Below are positions 45,280 to 54,846 of a stretch of 64,000 nucleotides of DNA, in pieces. The position numbers were made by a program, and so were the translations under genes. Position 1 is the stretch's first letter. Each line of letters opens with the position of its first letter. The notes below the pieces were generated by a model. That model did no database searches. It saw nothing but the letters and a program-made list of their open reading frames with translations, and was not told the DNA's origin. The stretch is from an uncultured Pedosphaera sp. (GTDB lineage Bacteria; Verrucomicrobiota; Verrucomicrobiia; Limisphaerales; Pedosphaeraceae): positions 124,001 to 188,000 of the forward strand of contig CAIXFN010000082.1 of the NCBI GenBank assembly GCA_903918755.1, given 5' to 3'.

Positions 45280-47202
45280 TCAGCGCGCGAGAAGGCAATA
45301 GATCACCGCGGCCACGCCGGCCACGAGCAGGAAGGCGTAAGTTTGCAGACTGCCACTCTGGACCAGGCGCAAAGCCCGGCCGGCAAACTCGGTGGCCCCG
45401 CTGGCGCCCCGGACGGCGAGGCCGCCGATAATCCAACGGTCGATGGCCTGGGCGATTCTGGACCACAATTCATGGGTGGCGGGAATGAGCACGCGTTCGT
45501 ACAATTCGTCAAAGTAGAAGCGGTTGCGCATGGCGCGGGCGAACCAGCCGAGCCGGAGAGGCAGGGGGTCCGAGGCGGCCTTCCAATACAGTGCCCCGGC
45601 GAAAGCGCCACCGACCATGATGGCAAAAATCCCGGAAAGCGCGGCGGCGGGGGAAGCGTTCAAGGGCTCGAGCAATTGTTCGGCCCAGGTGATGGTCCCG
45701 GCCTCGCCATGGCCGCCGGCGAAGAAATGTTCGAACGTGGCCTCGATGAACAGCAATCCGCCGATCACACTAGGCACGGCCAGAATGCGGAGCGGCCAGA
45801 GCATGACACCCGGCGCTTCGTGGGGGTGTTCCGCGGCGGACGACCGGGCGGAACCCCAAAAAACGACGAGGGCGAGTCGGGCCATGTAAAACGTGGTCAG
45901 CGCGGCGACCAGCACGCCGATGATAAACAAACCGTAGCTGCCATTTTTCAGAGCCTGCGCGAGGATGCTGTCCTTGCTGTAAAAGCCGCTGAAGAAGGGT
46001 ACGCCGCACAGGGCCAGCGTGCCGGTCAGGAAAGTCCAAAAAGTCACGGGCAACTTTTTACGCAGACCGCCCATCTGCCAGATGTCCTGTTCATGATGCA
46101 TGGCATGAATGACCGCACCCGCACCGAGAAACAACAGGGCCTTGAAGAAGGCGTGGGTGGTGAGGTGATACATGGCCGCCGTAGGGCCGTGGCTGCCTAC
46201 CGCCATGACCATGTAGCCCAACTGCGAGAGCGTGGAGTAGGCGAGGATGCGTTTGATGTCGTTCTGTTGCACGGCGATCAAGGCCGCCAGGAGGGCGGTG
46301 AAGCCACCGATCCAGCCAATGATCTCCAAGGCCTGGGAACCGGGAAAGGAGAGGAGGAAATAAACCCGGCAAAGCATATAAACGCCAGCCGCGACCATCG
46401 TGGCGGCGTGGATGAGCGCGCTAACGGGGGTGGGACCTTCCATGGCGTCCGGCAACCAGACGTGGAGGGGGAACTGGGCGGATTTACCCATGGCACCGCA
46501 GAAAATCAGGAGTCCGGCAATCGTGGCCACGGGGCCAAAGTGGTTGGGATGCGCGGCTTCCAGCTTGAGGCTGGCAAAGCCCACCGAACCGAGCACCGAC
46601 CAGACGAGCAAAATACCGAGGAGAAAGCCAAAGTCGCCAATTCGGTTGGTGATGAAAGCCTTTTTGCAGGCATCGGCCGCGGCGGGTTTATGATACCAGA
46701 ATCCAATCAGCAGATAGCTGGAAATGCCGACCAATTCCCAAAAGATGAACATCATCAGGAAATTATCCGCGAGGACAATTCCGAGCATGGAAAAGGTGAA
46801 CAGGCTCAGGCAGGCAAAGTAGCGGCTATAGCCGGGATCGCCCGCCAGATACCCCTGCGAGTAAATGTGAATCAAAAGGCCGACGCCGGTGACGACCAGC
46901 ATCATGACAAGGCTGAGGGTATCCAACTGCAAGCCCAGATTAAATTGCAGGTTATTGAGCTCCCCGTATTTGCCGATGATGAGCCAAGGGAAACTGGTCT
47001 CCGCGAGCGCCGGTTGACCGGTTAAATGCAGGTAAAGAAACAGGATGAGACTGGCCACAAACGAGAGCGCCACGGCGCCAATCGAGATCTTGGCGGCCGC
47101 GCGGCGGGCTCCGAAAGGTCCGCCCAAAGTGATCGCCACCGCAGAAAGCAGCGGGAGCAGCAAGGCCACCCAGCCCAAATTTTCGATGAAATGATCTTCC
47201 AT
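45280..47202 (-). CDS. nuoL: NADH-quinone oxidoreductase subunit L
   Basis: The 640-residue largest membrane subunit has YSQGYLAGDPGYSRYFACLS, LLIGFWYHKPAAADACKKA, FPLHVWLPDAMEGPTPVSAL and a C-terminal helical extension (the lateral helix of complex I). The antiporter-like core pumps protons. ATG 47200-47202 is chosen; a TTG two codons upstream is unlikely. It lies nine bases after nuoK. Confidence 0.96.
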   Translation of the reverse strand: MEDHFIENLGWVALLLPLLSAVAITLGGPFGARRAAAKISIGAVALSFVASLILFLYLHLTGQPALAETSFPWLIIGKYGELNNLQFNLGLQLDTLSLVMMLVVTGVGLLIHIYSQGYLAGDPGYSRYFACLSLFTFSMLGIVLADNFLMMFIFWELVGISSYLLIGFWYHKPAAADACKKAFITNRIGDFGFLLGILLVWSVLGSVGFASLKLEAAHPNHFGPVATIAGLLIFCGAMGKSAQFPLHVWLPDAMEGPTPVSALIHAATMVAAGVYMLCRVYFLLSFPGSQALEIIGWIGGFTALLAALIAVQQNDIKRILAYSTLSQLGYMVMAVGSHGPTAAMYHLTTHAFFKALLFLGAGAVIHAMHHEQDIWQMGGLRKKLPVTFWTFLTGTLALCGVPFFSGFYSKDSILAQALKNGSYGLFIIGVLVAALTTFYMARLALVVFWGSARSSAAEHPHEAPGVMLWPLRILAVPSVIGGLLFIEATFEHFFAGGHGEAGTITWAEQLLEPLNASPAAALSGIFAIMVGGAFAGALYWKAASDPLPLRLGWFARAMRNRFYFDELYERVLIPATHELWSRIAQAIDRWIIGGLAVRGASGATEFAGRALRLVQSGSLQTYAFLLVAGVAAVIYCLLAR

Positions 47203-47211
47203 TGCCAAATC

Positions 47212-47520
47212 CTAGAATTTAAGCGAGGTGAGGTCCTCGACATGCGCCGTCTGGCGTTTGCGATAAAGGGCGACAATCAGCGCCAAACCGACCGCCACCT
47301 CGGCGGCCGCCACGGTAATGATGAAAAACACCATGATCTGGCCGTCGAGTTTGCCGTTGAAGTGCGACAAGGCGACGAGGGCGAGGTTGGCGGCGTTCAA
47401 CATGAGTTCCAAGCACATGTAAATCACGAGCAAATTGCGGCGCATGATCACGCCGAGCAATCCCAGGCTGAAGAGGAGTCCGCTGACGATAAGATAATGA
47501 TGGGGGCCGACGGGGCTCAT
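47212..47520 (-). CDS. nuoK: NADH-quinone oxidoreductase subunit K
   Basis: The 102-residue three-helix membrane subunit has the conserved segment RRNLLVIYMCLELMLNAANL, carrying the Glu needed for proton transfer, and VAAAEVAVGLALIVALYR. The length is exactly that of NuoK proteins. It overlaps nuoJ by four bases (47517-47520), which couples translation. Confidence 0.96.
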   Translation of the reverse strand: MSPVGPHHYLIVSGLLFSLGLLGVIMRRNLLVIYMCLELMLNAANLALVALSHFNGKLDGQIMVFFIITVAAAEVAVGLALIVALYRKRQTAHVEDLTSLKF

Positions 47521-48011
47521 TTCAGATCCTTTTTGCTGAGCAGAATTGCCCCCACCATGGCGACCAGGAGCAAGACCGACAGGATTTCGAAAGGCAGCAC
47601 ATACTGGTGAAACAGCAGCGTGCCCAGTGGTTCGGTGCCGCCTTCATGGCGGAGCACCTCGGTGACGGCGGGCAGGGACGTGCCGAGCATGGTGGTCACC
47701 ATCACCCAGACAATGACGCCGACCGCCAGCAAACCCGTGACGGCGCCGAACGCGTTGATGCGCCGGCGCTGCTCCACCTTCAAGTCCAGCAACATGATGA
47801 CAAAAAGGAACAGCACCATGACCGCCCCGGCGTAAACCAGCACCTGAACCGCGGCGAGAAAGAAGGCGTGCAGCAGCACGAACAACCCGGCCATGGAGGC
47901 GATGGACAGAACGAGAAACATGGCGCTGTTAATCGGGTTGCGACTCAAAATGATCAACGCACCGCAAAGCAGTGTCAGCGCCGAAAAAATGTAAAAGAGA
48001 TAGTCCTGCAT
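47517..48011 (-). CDS. nuoJ: NADH-quinone oxidoreductase subunit J
   Basis: The 164-residue subunit has five helices (YLFYIFSALTLLCGALIIL, AMFLVLSIASMAGLFVLLHA, VQVLVYAGAVMVLFLFVIM). VQVLVYAGAVMVLFLFV is the family hallmark around the pi-bulge helix. The start ATG overlaps nothing upstream, and nuoI ends 12 bases before it. Confidence 0.95.
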   Translation of the reverse strand: MQDYLFYIFSALTLLCGALIILSRNPINSAMFLVLSIASMAGLFVLLHAFFLAAVQVLVYAGAVMVLFLFVIMLLDLKVEQRRRINAFGAVTGLLAVGVIVWVMVTTMLGTSLPAVTEVLRHEGGTEPLGTLLFHQYVLPFEILSVLLLVAMVGAILLSKKDLK

Positions 48012-48023
48012 GGTCGGGGTGGC

Positions 48024-48587
48024 TTATTTGGCCGGGGGGACCGGGAAGACATCCTGGGCTTTGGCTTCATCCGCCTTATGCTTCCATTTTTGGATCTTGT
48101 CCTGATGGATACCGCCCAAGGAAAGCAGCTTTTCCTTGTTGTAGATCATCTCCTGGCGATTGGTGCCGGTGAGGGAGTAATCCTTCATCAAAAAGATCGC
48201 CTCTTCCGGGCAAACTTCCTGGCAAAAGCCGCAGAAGATGCAACGGAGCATGTTGATCTCGAATTCCTTGGGACCCTTCTCCACATTGCCCGAACCGGGG
48301 GCTCCGGTGGGGCCGGGAGGGGTGATGCGAATGGCCTTGGGCGGGCAGACAAATTCGCACAACTGGCAGGAAACGCATTTGGTGCGGTCTTCCTGATCTT
48401 TAACCAGGTAGGGCGCGCCGCGGTAGCCGGGAGGGACGACCCATTTTTGCTCCGGATATTCCATCGTGACGGCCTTGCCGCGGAACAGCGTGCGGGAAAA
48501 ATGCCGCCAGGTGACCTGGAAGCCGCCGACGAGCGCGGGCAGATAGAGGCGCTCCCAAAAAGTGAGCTTGTCGCGTTTAACAATCAT
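48024..48587 (-). CDS. nuoI: NADH-quinone oxidoreductase subunit I
   Basis: The 187-residue peripheral subunit has two [4Fe-4S] sites: CVSCQLCEFVCPPKAIRI and CIFCGFCQEVCPEEAIFL. These are clusters N6a and N6b, linking NuoG to NuoB. A basic C-terminal tail (NKEKLLSLGG and KWKHKADEAKAQ) follows. Start ATG 48585-48587. Confidence 0.97.
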   Translation of the reverse strand: MIVKRDKLTFWERLYLPALVGGFQVTWRHFSRTLFRGKAVTMEYPEQKWVVPPGYRGAPYLVKDQEDRTKCVSCQLCEFVCPPKAIRITPPGPTGAPGSGNVEKGPKEFEINMLRCIFCGFCQEVCPEEAIFLMKDYSLTGTNRQEMIYNKEKLLSLGGIHQDKIQKWKHKADEAKAQDVFPVPPAK

Positions 48588-48630
48588 CGTGCAAAACTTG
48601 GTTGGCGGAGTTGGAACATTGTATCCGGTG

Positions 48631-49746
48631 TTAATGCGCCTGGAGCCACATGATTACCGCCGTCACGAACAGGTTGGCCAGGGTGAGCGGCAGGAACCGG
48701 CGCCAACCCAGATCCATCAATTGGTCATACCGGAACCGGGGCAGCATCCAGCGCACCCAGATAAAAAACACCATAAAAACAATCACCTTACCCAGAAAAA
48801 TCCCAATGTGCGCCAAGCCACCGGCGAGCGTCGTAGCAGGTTCCGAAAATCCTCCGAAGGGCAGCGTCCAGCCGCCCCAGAAGAGCGTCACCATCATGGC
48901 GGACGAGGTGATCATGTTGGCGTATTCACCCATGAAGAACAGCGCGAACTTCATCGAGCTATATTCCGTGTTGTAACCACCCACCAGTTCGGTCTCGGAT
49001 TCCGGCATGTCAAAGGGCAAGCGGTTGGTCTCGGCAAACGCCGCCACCAGAAACACCAGAAAAGCAATCGGTTGGCGGAACACGATCCAGTTGCCGTCGG
49101 CCTGGTAGCTGATCACGGAACTGAGGTTCAGGTTACCCACCAGCATGAAGACCGGGATGACCGAGAGTCCCATGGCGATTTCGTAGGAAATCATCTGGGC
49201 GCTGGAGCGGATGCCGCCCAGGAAAGGGTATTTGGAATTTGCGGCGTAGCCGGCCAGCACAATGCCATACACACCCAGCGAGACGATGCCGAAGGTGTAA
49301 AGGATCCCCACGTCCAGATCCGCCAGCACCATCTTTTCCCCGTTGAGGTTGGAACCAAAGGGAATGACCGCCACCGTGAGAAACGCCGGAATCATCGTCA
49401 CCGCCGGGGCCAGCCAGAAATAAATCTTCCGGACGTGGTTGGGGGTGAAGTCTTCTTTGAGGAATGATTTCACGCCGTCGGCGATGGGCTGCCAGATACC
49501 CAGACGCGTGAGGAACGGTCCGAGCACGGGGATGTTGCCGATGAGGGGCAGGGCGACGCGATTGGGACCGACGCGGTCCTGAATGAAAGCGGAAACTTTG
49601 CGCTCCACGAGCACCGCATAAGCGACCATGGTGAGCAACACCGCGACCACGCCCACAATCTTGATGAGGCTCAACAAGGCGAAGTTGCCGTCGTGCCCAA
49701 GATCGGGAAGCCAGGCCGCCAGGGAAATGAGGGGGGGAAGGTGCAT
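48631..49746 (-). CDS. nuoH: NADH-quinone oxidoreductase subunit H
   Basis: The 371-residue membrane subunit forms the quinone channel. Markers are YAVLVERKVSAFIQDRVGPN, FDMPESETELVGGYNTEYSS and MKFALFFMGEYANM. ATG 49744-49746 starts one base after the nuoG stop (49748-49750), so the genes are tightly coupled. The TTG at 49764 would lengthen the N terminus without support. Confidence 0.96.
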   Translation of the reverse strand: MHLPPLISLAAWLPDLGHDGNFALLSLIKIVGVVAVLLTMVAYAVLVERKVSAFIQDRVGPNRVALPLIGNIPVLGPFLTRLGIWQPIADGVKSFLKEDFTPNHVRKIYFWLAPAVTMIPAFLTVAVIPFGSNLNGEKMVLADLDVGILYTFGIVSLGVYGIVLAGYAANSKYPFLGGIRSSAQMISYEIAMGLSVIPVFMLVGNLNLSSVISYQADGNWIVFRQPIAFLVFLVAAFAETNRLPFDMPESETELVGGYNTEYSSMKFALFFMGEYANMITSSAMMVTLFWGGWTLPFGGFSEPATTLAGGLAHIGIFLGKVIVFMVFFIWVRWMLPRFRYDQLMDLGWRRFLPLTLANLFVTAVIMWLQAH

Positions 49747-49747
49747 G

Positions 49748-51457
49748 CTAGGACGGGAGGACAATGGTTACGCCGGTGTCACCGAGGCCGCCCCAAGTCA
49801 GGCCGTTAAAGGCGGGGATTTCGCGGGCCATCCAATTGAACAGGCCTTCGATGCTGGTGAAACCCGGATTTCCGTTCACGGCCGCGACGAGTTCGTGGAG
49901 GAATTCGCCTTCGGGGCGGGCGTCACCGCGCGGTTCCACGGCTTTCATGAATTTCTGCACACGGCCCTTGCCATTGGTAAACGTGCCCCGCTTTTCCGCG
50001 TGGGCGCAACCGGGCAGAACGTAGTGCGCCAGTTTGGTGGTCTGATTGGGCAGGATTTCGCTGGCCACCAAGGTGTCGAGCTTGGCGAGCAAATCGGCCC
50101 CGATGCCGTGGCGGGTGACGTCTTCGCCAAACACGAGCAGGGTTTTGATGGTGCCTTTGCCGATGCCTTCCGCAATCTTGCGCAGGTTGGAGCCCAATTG
50201 CGCGGGGGCAATGCCGGTTAATTTGGCGCCATTGCTGTTGGGATTGCGATCCGCGCTGAGCAGGAGCTTGTCACCGATCTGGATGCGCGGCACGGAATCA
50301 GTCAGGGCATTCAGCTTTTTCGCAAGCTGGGACAGCAGGAAAAGCTCCTCATTCGTCTGCCGGGCGGAAGCAACAATGGCGACGGTGCCGGGCTTGGCGG
50401 CCAGGAGGCGATCAGCGATCTCTTTCGCGGCGGTCGTCCAGGTGATTTTTTCGCCGCCGGCCCCGGGGTTTTGTCGGCGAATTTCCGTGAGGCGGTTTTC
50501 GGCGCCGATCCACTTGTAATTCAAGCGGCCGGAATCGCACATCCAAGAGGAATTGACGGCATCGTTTTCCCGCGGTTCGTAGCGATAGACCTTTTCCTCG
50601 CGGGCGCCGATGACGATATTGCAGCCGGTGGCGCAACTGGTGCAGACACTCTTGGTTTCCTTGAGGAACCAAACGCGCATCTGGAAGCGAAAATCCTTCG
50701 AGGTCAGGGCACCGACGGGGCAAAGATCGACGGTGTTGAGCGTGTAATTATTGTCAAACGCCTTGCCGGGGTAGGCGCTTAGGGTGTTGTAGCTGCCCCG
50801 GTTGACGATGCCGAGGGCGTCGTCGCCCGCGATGTCCTTGGTGAATCGGATGCAACGGGTGCACAGGATGCAGCGCTCGTCGTCCAGAACGATACGGGGA
50901 CCGAGGTCAACCTGCTTGGGCTTGTGCACCTTGGGTTCGACAAACCGGCTCGTGGCCTGGCCGTAATCCACCGAGTATTCCTGCAATTTGCATTCACCGG
51001 CCTGATCGCAAATGGGGCAATCGAGGGGATGGTTGATCAGGAGAAATTCCAGCACGCCTTCCCGCATCGCTTTGACGCCGGGCGTGGTCGTGTAAATTTC
51101 CATTCCGGGCGAGATTGGGGTGGCGCAGGCGATGGCCGGGCGCGGGGATTTGGCAATCTTGGGCGTGCCATCCGGATTCAGGACCGGCTTGCGGTCGGGA
51201 CCCATGGCCGGGGTGCCGAATTCGACGAGGCACATGCGGCAATTACCCGCCACCGGCAACTTGGGATGGTAGCAGTAATGCGGCACGTCCGTCCGGGCCA
51301 GCGTGCAGGCCTGGATCATCGTCGTGGGCACCGGTTTGCCCGTGAGCGGGTCCGGCATGGTCTTGGGGACCGCGATCTCCAAGCCGTCCACTTTGACCTT
51401 GAGGGTCTCAACGGCGGGCGGCGCGGGCTTCGGTTCGGTTGCAACTGGGGCAGACAT
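49748..51457 (-). CDS. nuoG: NADH-quinone oxidoreductase subunit G, short form
   Basis: The protein has 569 residues, against about 900 in E. coli. The N terminus holds the [2Fe-2S] ligands (CTLARTDVPHYC, AGNCRMCLVEF), then HPLDCPICDQAGECKLQEYS and the ferredoxin site CILCTRCIRF with DLCPVGAL. A further CTSCATGCNI motif begins a shortened molybdopterin-like domain. The missing part is the large C-terminal region of long NuoG forms. Start codons at 51511 or 51520 would add an Ala/Pro-rich leader that overlaps nuoF; ATG 51457, seven bases after the nuoF stop, is simpler. Confidence 0.93.
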   Translation of the reverse strand: MSAPVATEPKPAPPAVETLKVKVDGLEIAVPKTMPDPLTGKPVPTTMIQACTLARTDVPHYCYHPKLPVAGNCRMCLVEFGTPAMGPDRKPVLNPDGTPKIAKSPRPAIACATPISPGMEIYTTTPGVKAMREGVLEFLLINHPLDCPICDQAGECKLQEYSVDYGQATSRFVEPKVHKPKQVDLGPRIVLDDERCILCTRCIRFTKDIAGDDALGIVNRGSYNTLSAYPGKAFDNNYTLNTVDLCPVGALTSKDFRFQMRVWFLKETKSVCTSCATGCNIVIGAREEKVYRYEPRENDAVNSSWMCDSGRLNYKWIGAENRLTEIRRQNPGAGGEKITWTTAAKEIADRLLAAKPGTVAIVASARQTNEELFLLSQLAKKLNALTDSVPRIQIGDKLLLSADRNPNSNGAKLTGIAPAQLGSNLRKIAEGIGKGTIKTLLVFGEDVTRHGIGADLLAKLDTLVASEILPNQTTKLAHYVLPGCAHAEKRGTFTNGKGRVQKFMKAVEPRGDARPEGEFLHELVAAVNGNPGFTSIEGLFNWMAREIPAFNGLTWGGLGDTGVTIVLPS

Positions 51458-51464
51458 GGGCGTA

Positions 51465-52868
51465 TTAGCTGTGGCTGGGGCGGGTGGCACCGGCGGCGCG
51501 CCGGGCTTCATCCGCTTCACCGCGGGCGACGAATTCGTCCTTAAACTTGCCGACGAAACTCTGCACCGGCCAGGAGCAGGCTTCGCCGAACGCGCAAATG
51601 GTGCGGCCGCCGGGAATATTGTCGGCGATTTTCAGGAGGTAATCGGCATCCTGTTTGCGACCTTCGCCATGGGCCATGCGGTGGAGGGCCTTGCTCATCC
51701 AGAGCGAGCCTTCGCGGCACGGGGTGCACTGGCCGCAGCTTTCATGGGCGTAAAACTCGCTGAGATTGGCGAGCGCGGCGACGATGTCGGTGGAATCATC
51801 CATGATGATCAAGGCACCGGACCCCGACATGCTGCCCGCGGCCATCAGCGAATCAAAATCGTAAGGCAGGTCCAGCATATCGACTTCCTGCTCGATGTCT
51901 TTGCCATCCGGACCCTTTTTCTTGAGTTTGAATTTCTCGCCCGCCTTGAAGACCTTGGCGGAGGAACCCCCGGGAATGACCGCCTTCAATTTGCGGCCTT
52001 CGCGCAGGCCGCCGGCAAAATCATTGATCAACTGGCCGATGGTGGCCTTGCCGACTTCGATTTCGTAGTAACCCGGTTTGCGGACGTGGCCGCTGACGCT
52101 AACAATGCGGGTGCCGGTGTTGTTCGGCGTGCCGAGTTTGGCGAATTCCGCCCCGCCCATGCCCACGATGTGTTTCACCGCGCAGAGGGTTTCGACGTTG
52201 TTGACGATCGTGGGGCATTGATAGAGTCCCAAGATAGCCGGGAAATAGGGCGGCTTGATGCGGGGATAAGCCCGCTTGCCTTCGAGCGACTCGATCAGCC
52301 CGGTTTCCTCACCGCAAATGTAGGCGCCGGCGCCGCGATGCACGTGGATTTCGAGATCGTAACCGGAACCGAGAATGTTTTTCCCGAGAAAATTCTTCGC
52401 GCGCGCTTCATTGAGCGCCCGATTCAAAATGCGGGCGCCTTCGGGGAACTCCCCGCGGATGTAAATGTAGGCCAGCTTCACGTCATTCGCGAAGCAGGAG
52501 ATGATCATGCCTTCGATCATCTGGTGCGGATCCTTGTGGAGAATCTGGCGGTCCTTGAAGGTGCCGGGTTCGGATTCGTCCGCGTTGCAGATCAGGTAGA
52601 TGGGCTTGCCGCTGCGGCGGTCCACGAACGACCACTTGAGGCCGCAGGAAAAACCGGCGCCACCGCGACCGCGAAGACCGGAGAGCTTCACGTCGTCGCG
52701 GATTTGCTCCGGCGCGCCCACCACCTTGCCGTCGGGCAGGGTCTTGGGGGCGATGGCCAGGGCTTTGCGCAGGGACTCGTAACCGCCATGCCGCAAATAA
52801 CACTCGATGTCCGGGGTGTAGCCGGGTTCATCAGCGTATTTCAAAATGAGGCGAAACTCTTGCGGCAT
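51465..52868 (-). CDS. nuoF: NADH-quinone oxidoreductase subunit F
   Basis: The 467-residue NADH-oxidising subunit binds FMN and NADH through GLRGRGGAGFSCGLKWSFV and CGEETGLIESLEGKRAYP. The [4Fe-4S] cluster N3 ligands are in ESCGQCTPCREG and a later ICAFGEAC. ATG 52866-52868 is the start. The promoter-side neighbour on the plus strand is the tRNA-Gln gene. Confidence 0.97.
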   Translation of the reverse strand: MPQEFRLILKYADEPGYTPDIECYLRHGGYESLRKALAIAPKTLPDGKVVGAPEQIRDDVKLSGLRGRGGAGFSCGLKWSFVDRRSGKPIYLICNADESEPGTFKDRQILHKDPHQMIEGMIISCFANDVKLAYIYIRGEFPEGARILNRALNEARAKNFLGKNILGSGYDLEIHVHRGAGAYICGEETGLIESLEGKRAYPRIKPPYFPAILGLYQCPTIVNNVETLCAVKHIVGMGGAEFAKLGTPNNTGTRIVSVSGHVRKPGYYEIEVGKATIGQLINDFAGGLREGRKLKAVIPGGSSAKVFKAGEKFKLKKKGPDGKDIEQEVDMLDLPYDFDSLMAAGSMSGSGALIIMDDSTDIVAALANLSEFYAHESCGQCTPCREGSLWMSKALHRMAHGEGRKQDADYLLKIADNIPGGRTICAFGEACSWPVQSFVGKFKDEFVARGEADEARRAAGATRPSHS

Positions 52869-52931
52869 AAAATTATTCAACGACAGCGCTTGACGTGGCG
52901 GAAATTTCGATTATTTTCTCAACCTCGGTTT

Positions 52932-53005
52932 TGCCGAATGGTGTAATGGTAGCACGATTGCCTCTGGAGCAGTCTGTCATGGTTCGAATCCATGTTCGGC
53001 AGCCA
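52932..53005 (+). tRNA. tRNA-Gln (anticodon CTG)
   Basis: The acceptor stem TGCCGAA pairs with TTCGGCA. The D arm is GTGT-AATGGTA-GCAC. The anticodon arm ATTGC-CTCTGGA-GCAGT has CTG at positions 34-36. The T arm is CATGG-TTCGAAT-CCATG. The CCA end is encoded (GCCA at 53002-53005). It lies between nuoE and nuoF on the opposite strand, so it is antisense to the nuo transcript. A short T-run follows downstream. Confidence 0.96.
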
Positions 53006-53044
53006 CCGTTTTTCGCTTCGATTGTAGTCGTGGGATTCTTCATT

Positions 53045-53530
53045 TCAGGCGCATTTCCCCAAAATTTCGTCCGCCTTGGCCGCCGTGACCGCCTGGTGGA
53101 AATCCTCGTTGCACATCATCACCGGCGCGGTGCCACAACTGGCAAGGCACTCCACGAACTCCACCGAAAACTTGCCGTCCGCAGTGGTTTGCAATCCGTG
53201 CGCGTGCGCATCGAGTCCCAGCTTCTGGCAGACATGGCCGTGCAATTCGTGCGAACCGCCGAGGGCGCAACTGAGCGTGCGGCAGACTTTCACGACATGC
53301 TTGCCGGCGGGTTCCCGCCGGAACATGGGGTAGAAAGTCACCAACTCGTAAACATTGATCGGTTGCAGTTCGAGGCGGGCGGCGATCCATTCCACGGCTT
53401 CCTGGGAAATCCAGCCGAAATGCTCCTGCACGGCGTGCAAGATCATGAGGGACGCGCTCCGCTTTTGCGGATAATGGGAGATCAGCTCGGTGATCTCGGC
53501 TTCCAGGTTGGCGGGAACAGAAAAGGCCAT
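53045..53530 (-). CDS. nuoE: NADH-quinone oxidoreductase subunit E
   Basis: The 161-residue thioredoxin-like subunit binds one [2Fe-2S] cluster through CRTLSC (two Cys) and CLASC (two Cys). Start ATG 53528-53530, 13 bases after nuoD. The frame extends upstream to 53602, but that extension overlaps nuoD and lacks family likeness. Confidence 0.96.
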   Translation of the reverse strand: MAFSVPANLEAEITELISHYPQKRSASLMILHAVQEHFGWISQEAVEWIAARLELQPINVYELVTFYPMFRREPAGKHVVKVCRTLSCALGGSHELHGHVCQKLGLDAHAHGLQTTADGKFSVEFVECLASCGTAPVMMCNEDFHQAVTAAKADEILGKCA

Positions 53531-53543
53531 AATCGTCAAATTC

Positions 53544-54827
53544 CTAGCGGTCGCATTCACCCATGACAAAATCCAGGGATCCCAGGATGGAAACGGTGTC
53601 ACTCATCATGTGGCCCGGGAGCAAATGGGGCAGGATGCTGAGATTCACGAACGAGGGGGCGCGGATCTTGAGGCGGTGGGGCGTGCCGCCGCCTTTGCTG
53701 TTGATATAAAAGCCCAGTTCGCCCTTGGGATTTTCCGCGCCAAAATAAATTTCTCCCGGTGGCGCGTTTTCGCCCTGCGTGACCAAAATAAACTGGTGGA
53801 TGAGTTCCTCCATGGAGGTGAGCACCTTTTCCTTCGGCGGGAGAACGGTCTTGCCATTCGGAATCCGCACCGGACCGCCCGGCAGTTGATCCAGGCATTG
53901 ATGCAGAATCCGGGCGCTCTGCCGCATCTCTTCCATGCGGACCAGATAGCGATCATAACAATCACCCACCGAGCCGACCGGCACATCAAATTGCAACTGG
54001 TCGTACACCAGGTAGGGGTGCGCCTTGCGCATGTCAAAATCGACGCCGCTGCCGCGCAAATTCGGGCCGGTCAGGCCATAATCGATCGCGTCCGCCCGGG
54101 AAATGATGCCGAGGTTCCGCGTCCGATCCACGAAAATGCGATTCCGGGTCAGCAGCTTTTCCGATTCGTCAAAATTCACCACGACTTCGTGGAGGAACTG
54201 CCGGCATTGTTCCACCCAGCCAGGGGGTAGATCGCGGGCCACCCCGCCAATCCGCGTGTAGGTGGTGGTGAACCGGGCGCCGGTGAGCGACTCGATCAGA
54301 TTGTAGATCTTTTCGCGCTCGGTGAAGGTGTGCAGGAAGACGGTCAGCGCGCCGACATCCATGGCGAAGGCACCCAGGCCCAGCAAATGGGCGGAGATAC
54401 GGGCCAGTTCGCAGCAGATAACGCGGATGTATTGGCAGCGGGGAGGGAGATCCTTGTCGATGCCGTGGAGCTTTTCCACGGCCAGGGCGTAGGCCACGTT
54501 GTTGGCCAGGGGCGCGAGGTAATCCAGTCGATCCGTGTAGGGGATGAACTGGGTGTAGGTCATGTTCTCGGCGATTTTTTCATCGCCGCGATGCAGGTAC
54601 CCCACGTCGGGTTCGGCCCGGGTGATGATTTCGCCATCCAGTTCCAGCACGATGCGGAGCACGCCGTGCGTGGCGGGATGCGAAGGGCCCATGTTCAGAA
54701 CCATTTTCTCACCCTGCATGTCGCGCAATTCGCCGCCGGGAGCGACGGGCGGTTCGGGCGCGGTCGCGGGAGCAGCCGCCAAACGACCCTGGGGGTCGCG
54801 AAATTCGAGATTATGAACGGTGGCCAT
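53544..54827 (-). CDS. nuoD: NADH-quinone oxidoreductase subunit D
   Basis: The 427-residue subunit is derived from the [NiFe]-hydrogenase large subunit and forms the quinone site. It has MVLNMGPSHPATHGVLR, VGYLHRGDEKIAENM and FDMRKAHPYLVYD. A Pro/Ala-rich N-terminal leader of about 35 residues is unusual but starts at ATG 54825-54827. NuoC is a separate gene here, not fused as in E. coli. Confidence 0.97.
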   Translation of the reverse strand: MATVHNLEFRDPQGRLAAAPATAPEPPVAPGGELRDMQGEKMVLNMGPSHPATHGVLRIVLELDGEIITRAEPDVGYLHRGDEKIAENMTYTQFIPYTDRLDYLAPLANNVAYALAVEKLHGIDKDLPPRCQYIRVICCELARISAHLLGLGAFAMDVGALTVFLHTFTEREKIYNLIESLTGARFTTTYTRIGGVARDLPPGWVEQCRQFLHEVVVNFDESEKLLTRNRIFVDRTRNLGIISRADAIDYGLTGPNLRGSGVDFDMRKAHPYLVYDQLQFDVPVGSVGDCYDRYLVRMEEMRQSARILHQCLDQLPGGPVRIPNGKTVLPPKEKVLTSMEELIHQFILVTQGENAPPGEIYFGAENPKGELGFYINSKGGGTPHRLKIRAPSFVNLSILPHLLPGHMMSDTVSILGSLDFVMGECDR

Positions 54828-54846
54828 CAGCTGGGGTGGTTTCGGC

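Noticed and set aside
45343-47025. Plus-strand frame of 560 codons antisense to nuoL
   Set aside because: Shadow of the GC-rich nuoL reading frame; the sequence is low-complexity and shows no domain.
51303-52946. Plus-strand frame of 547 codons antisense to nuoF and nuoG
   Set aside because: Shadow of the nuoF/nuoG frames. Both of those genes have clear cofactor motifs on the minus strand.
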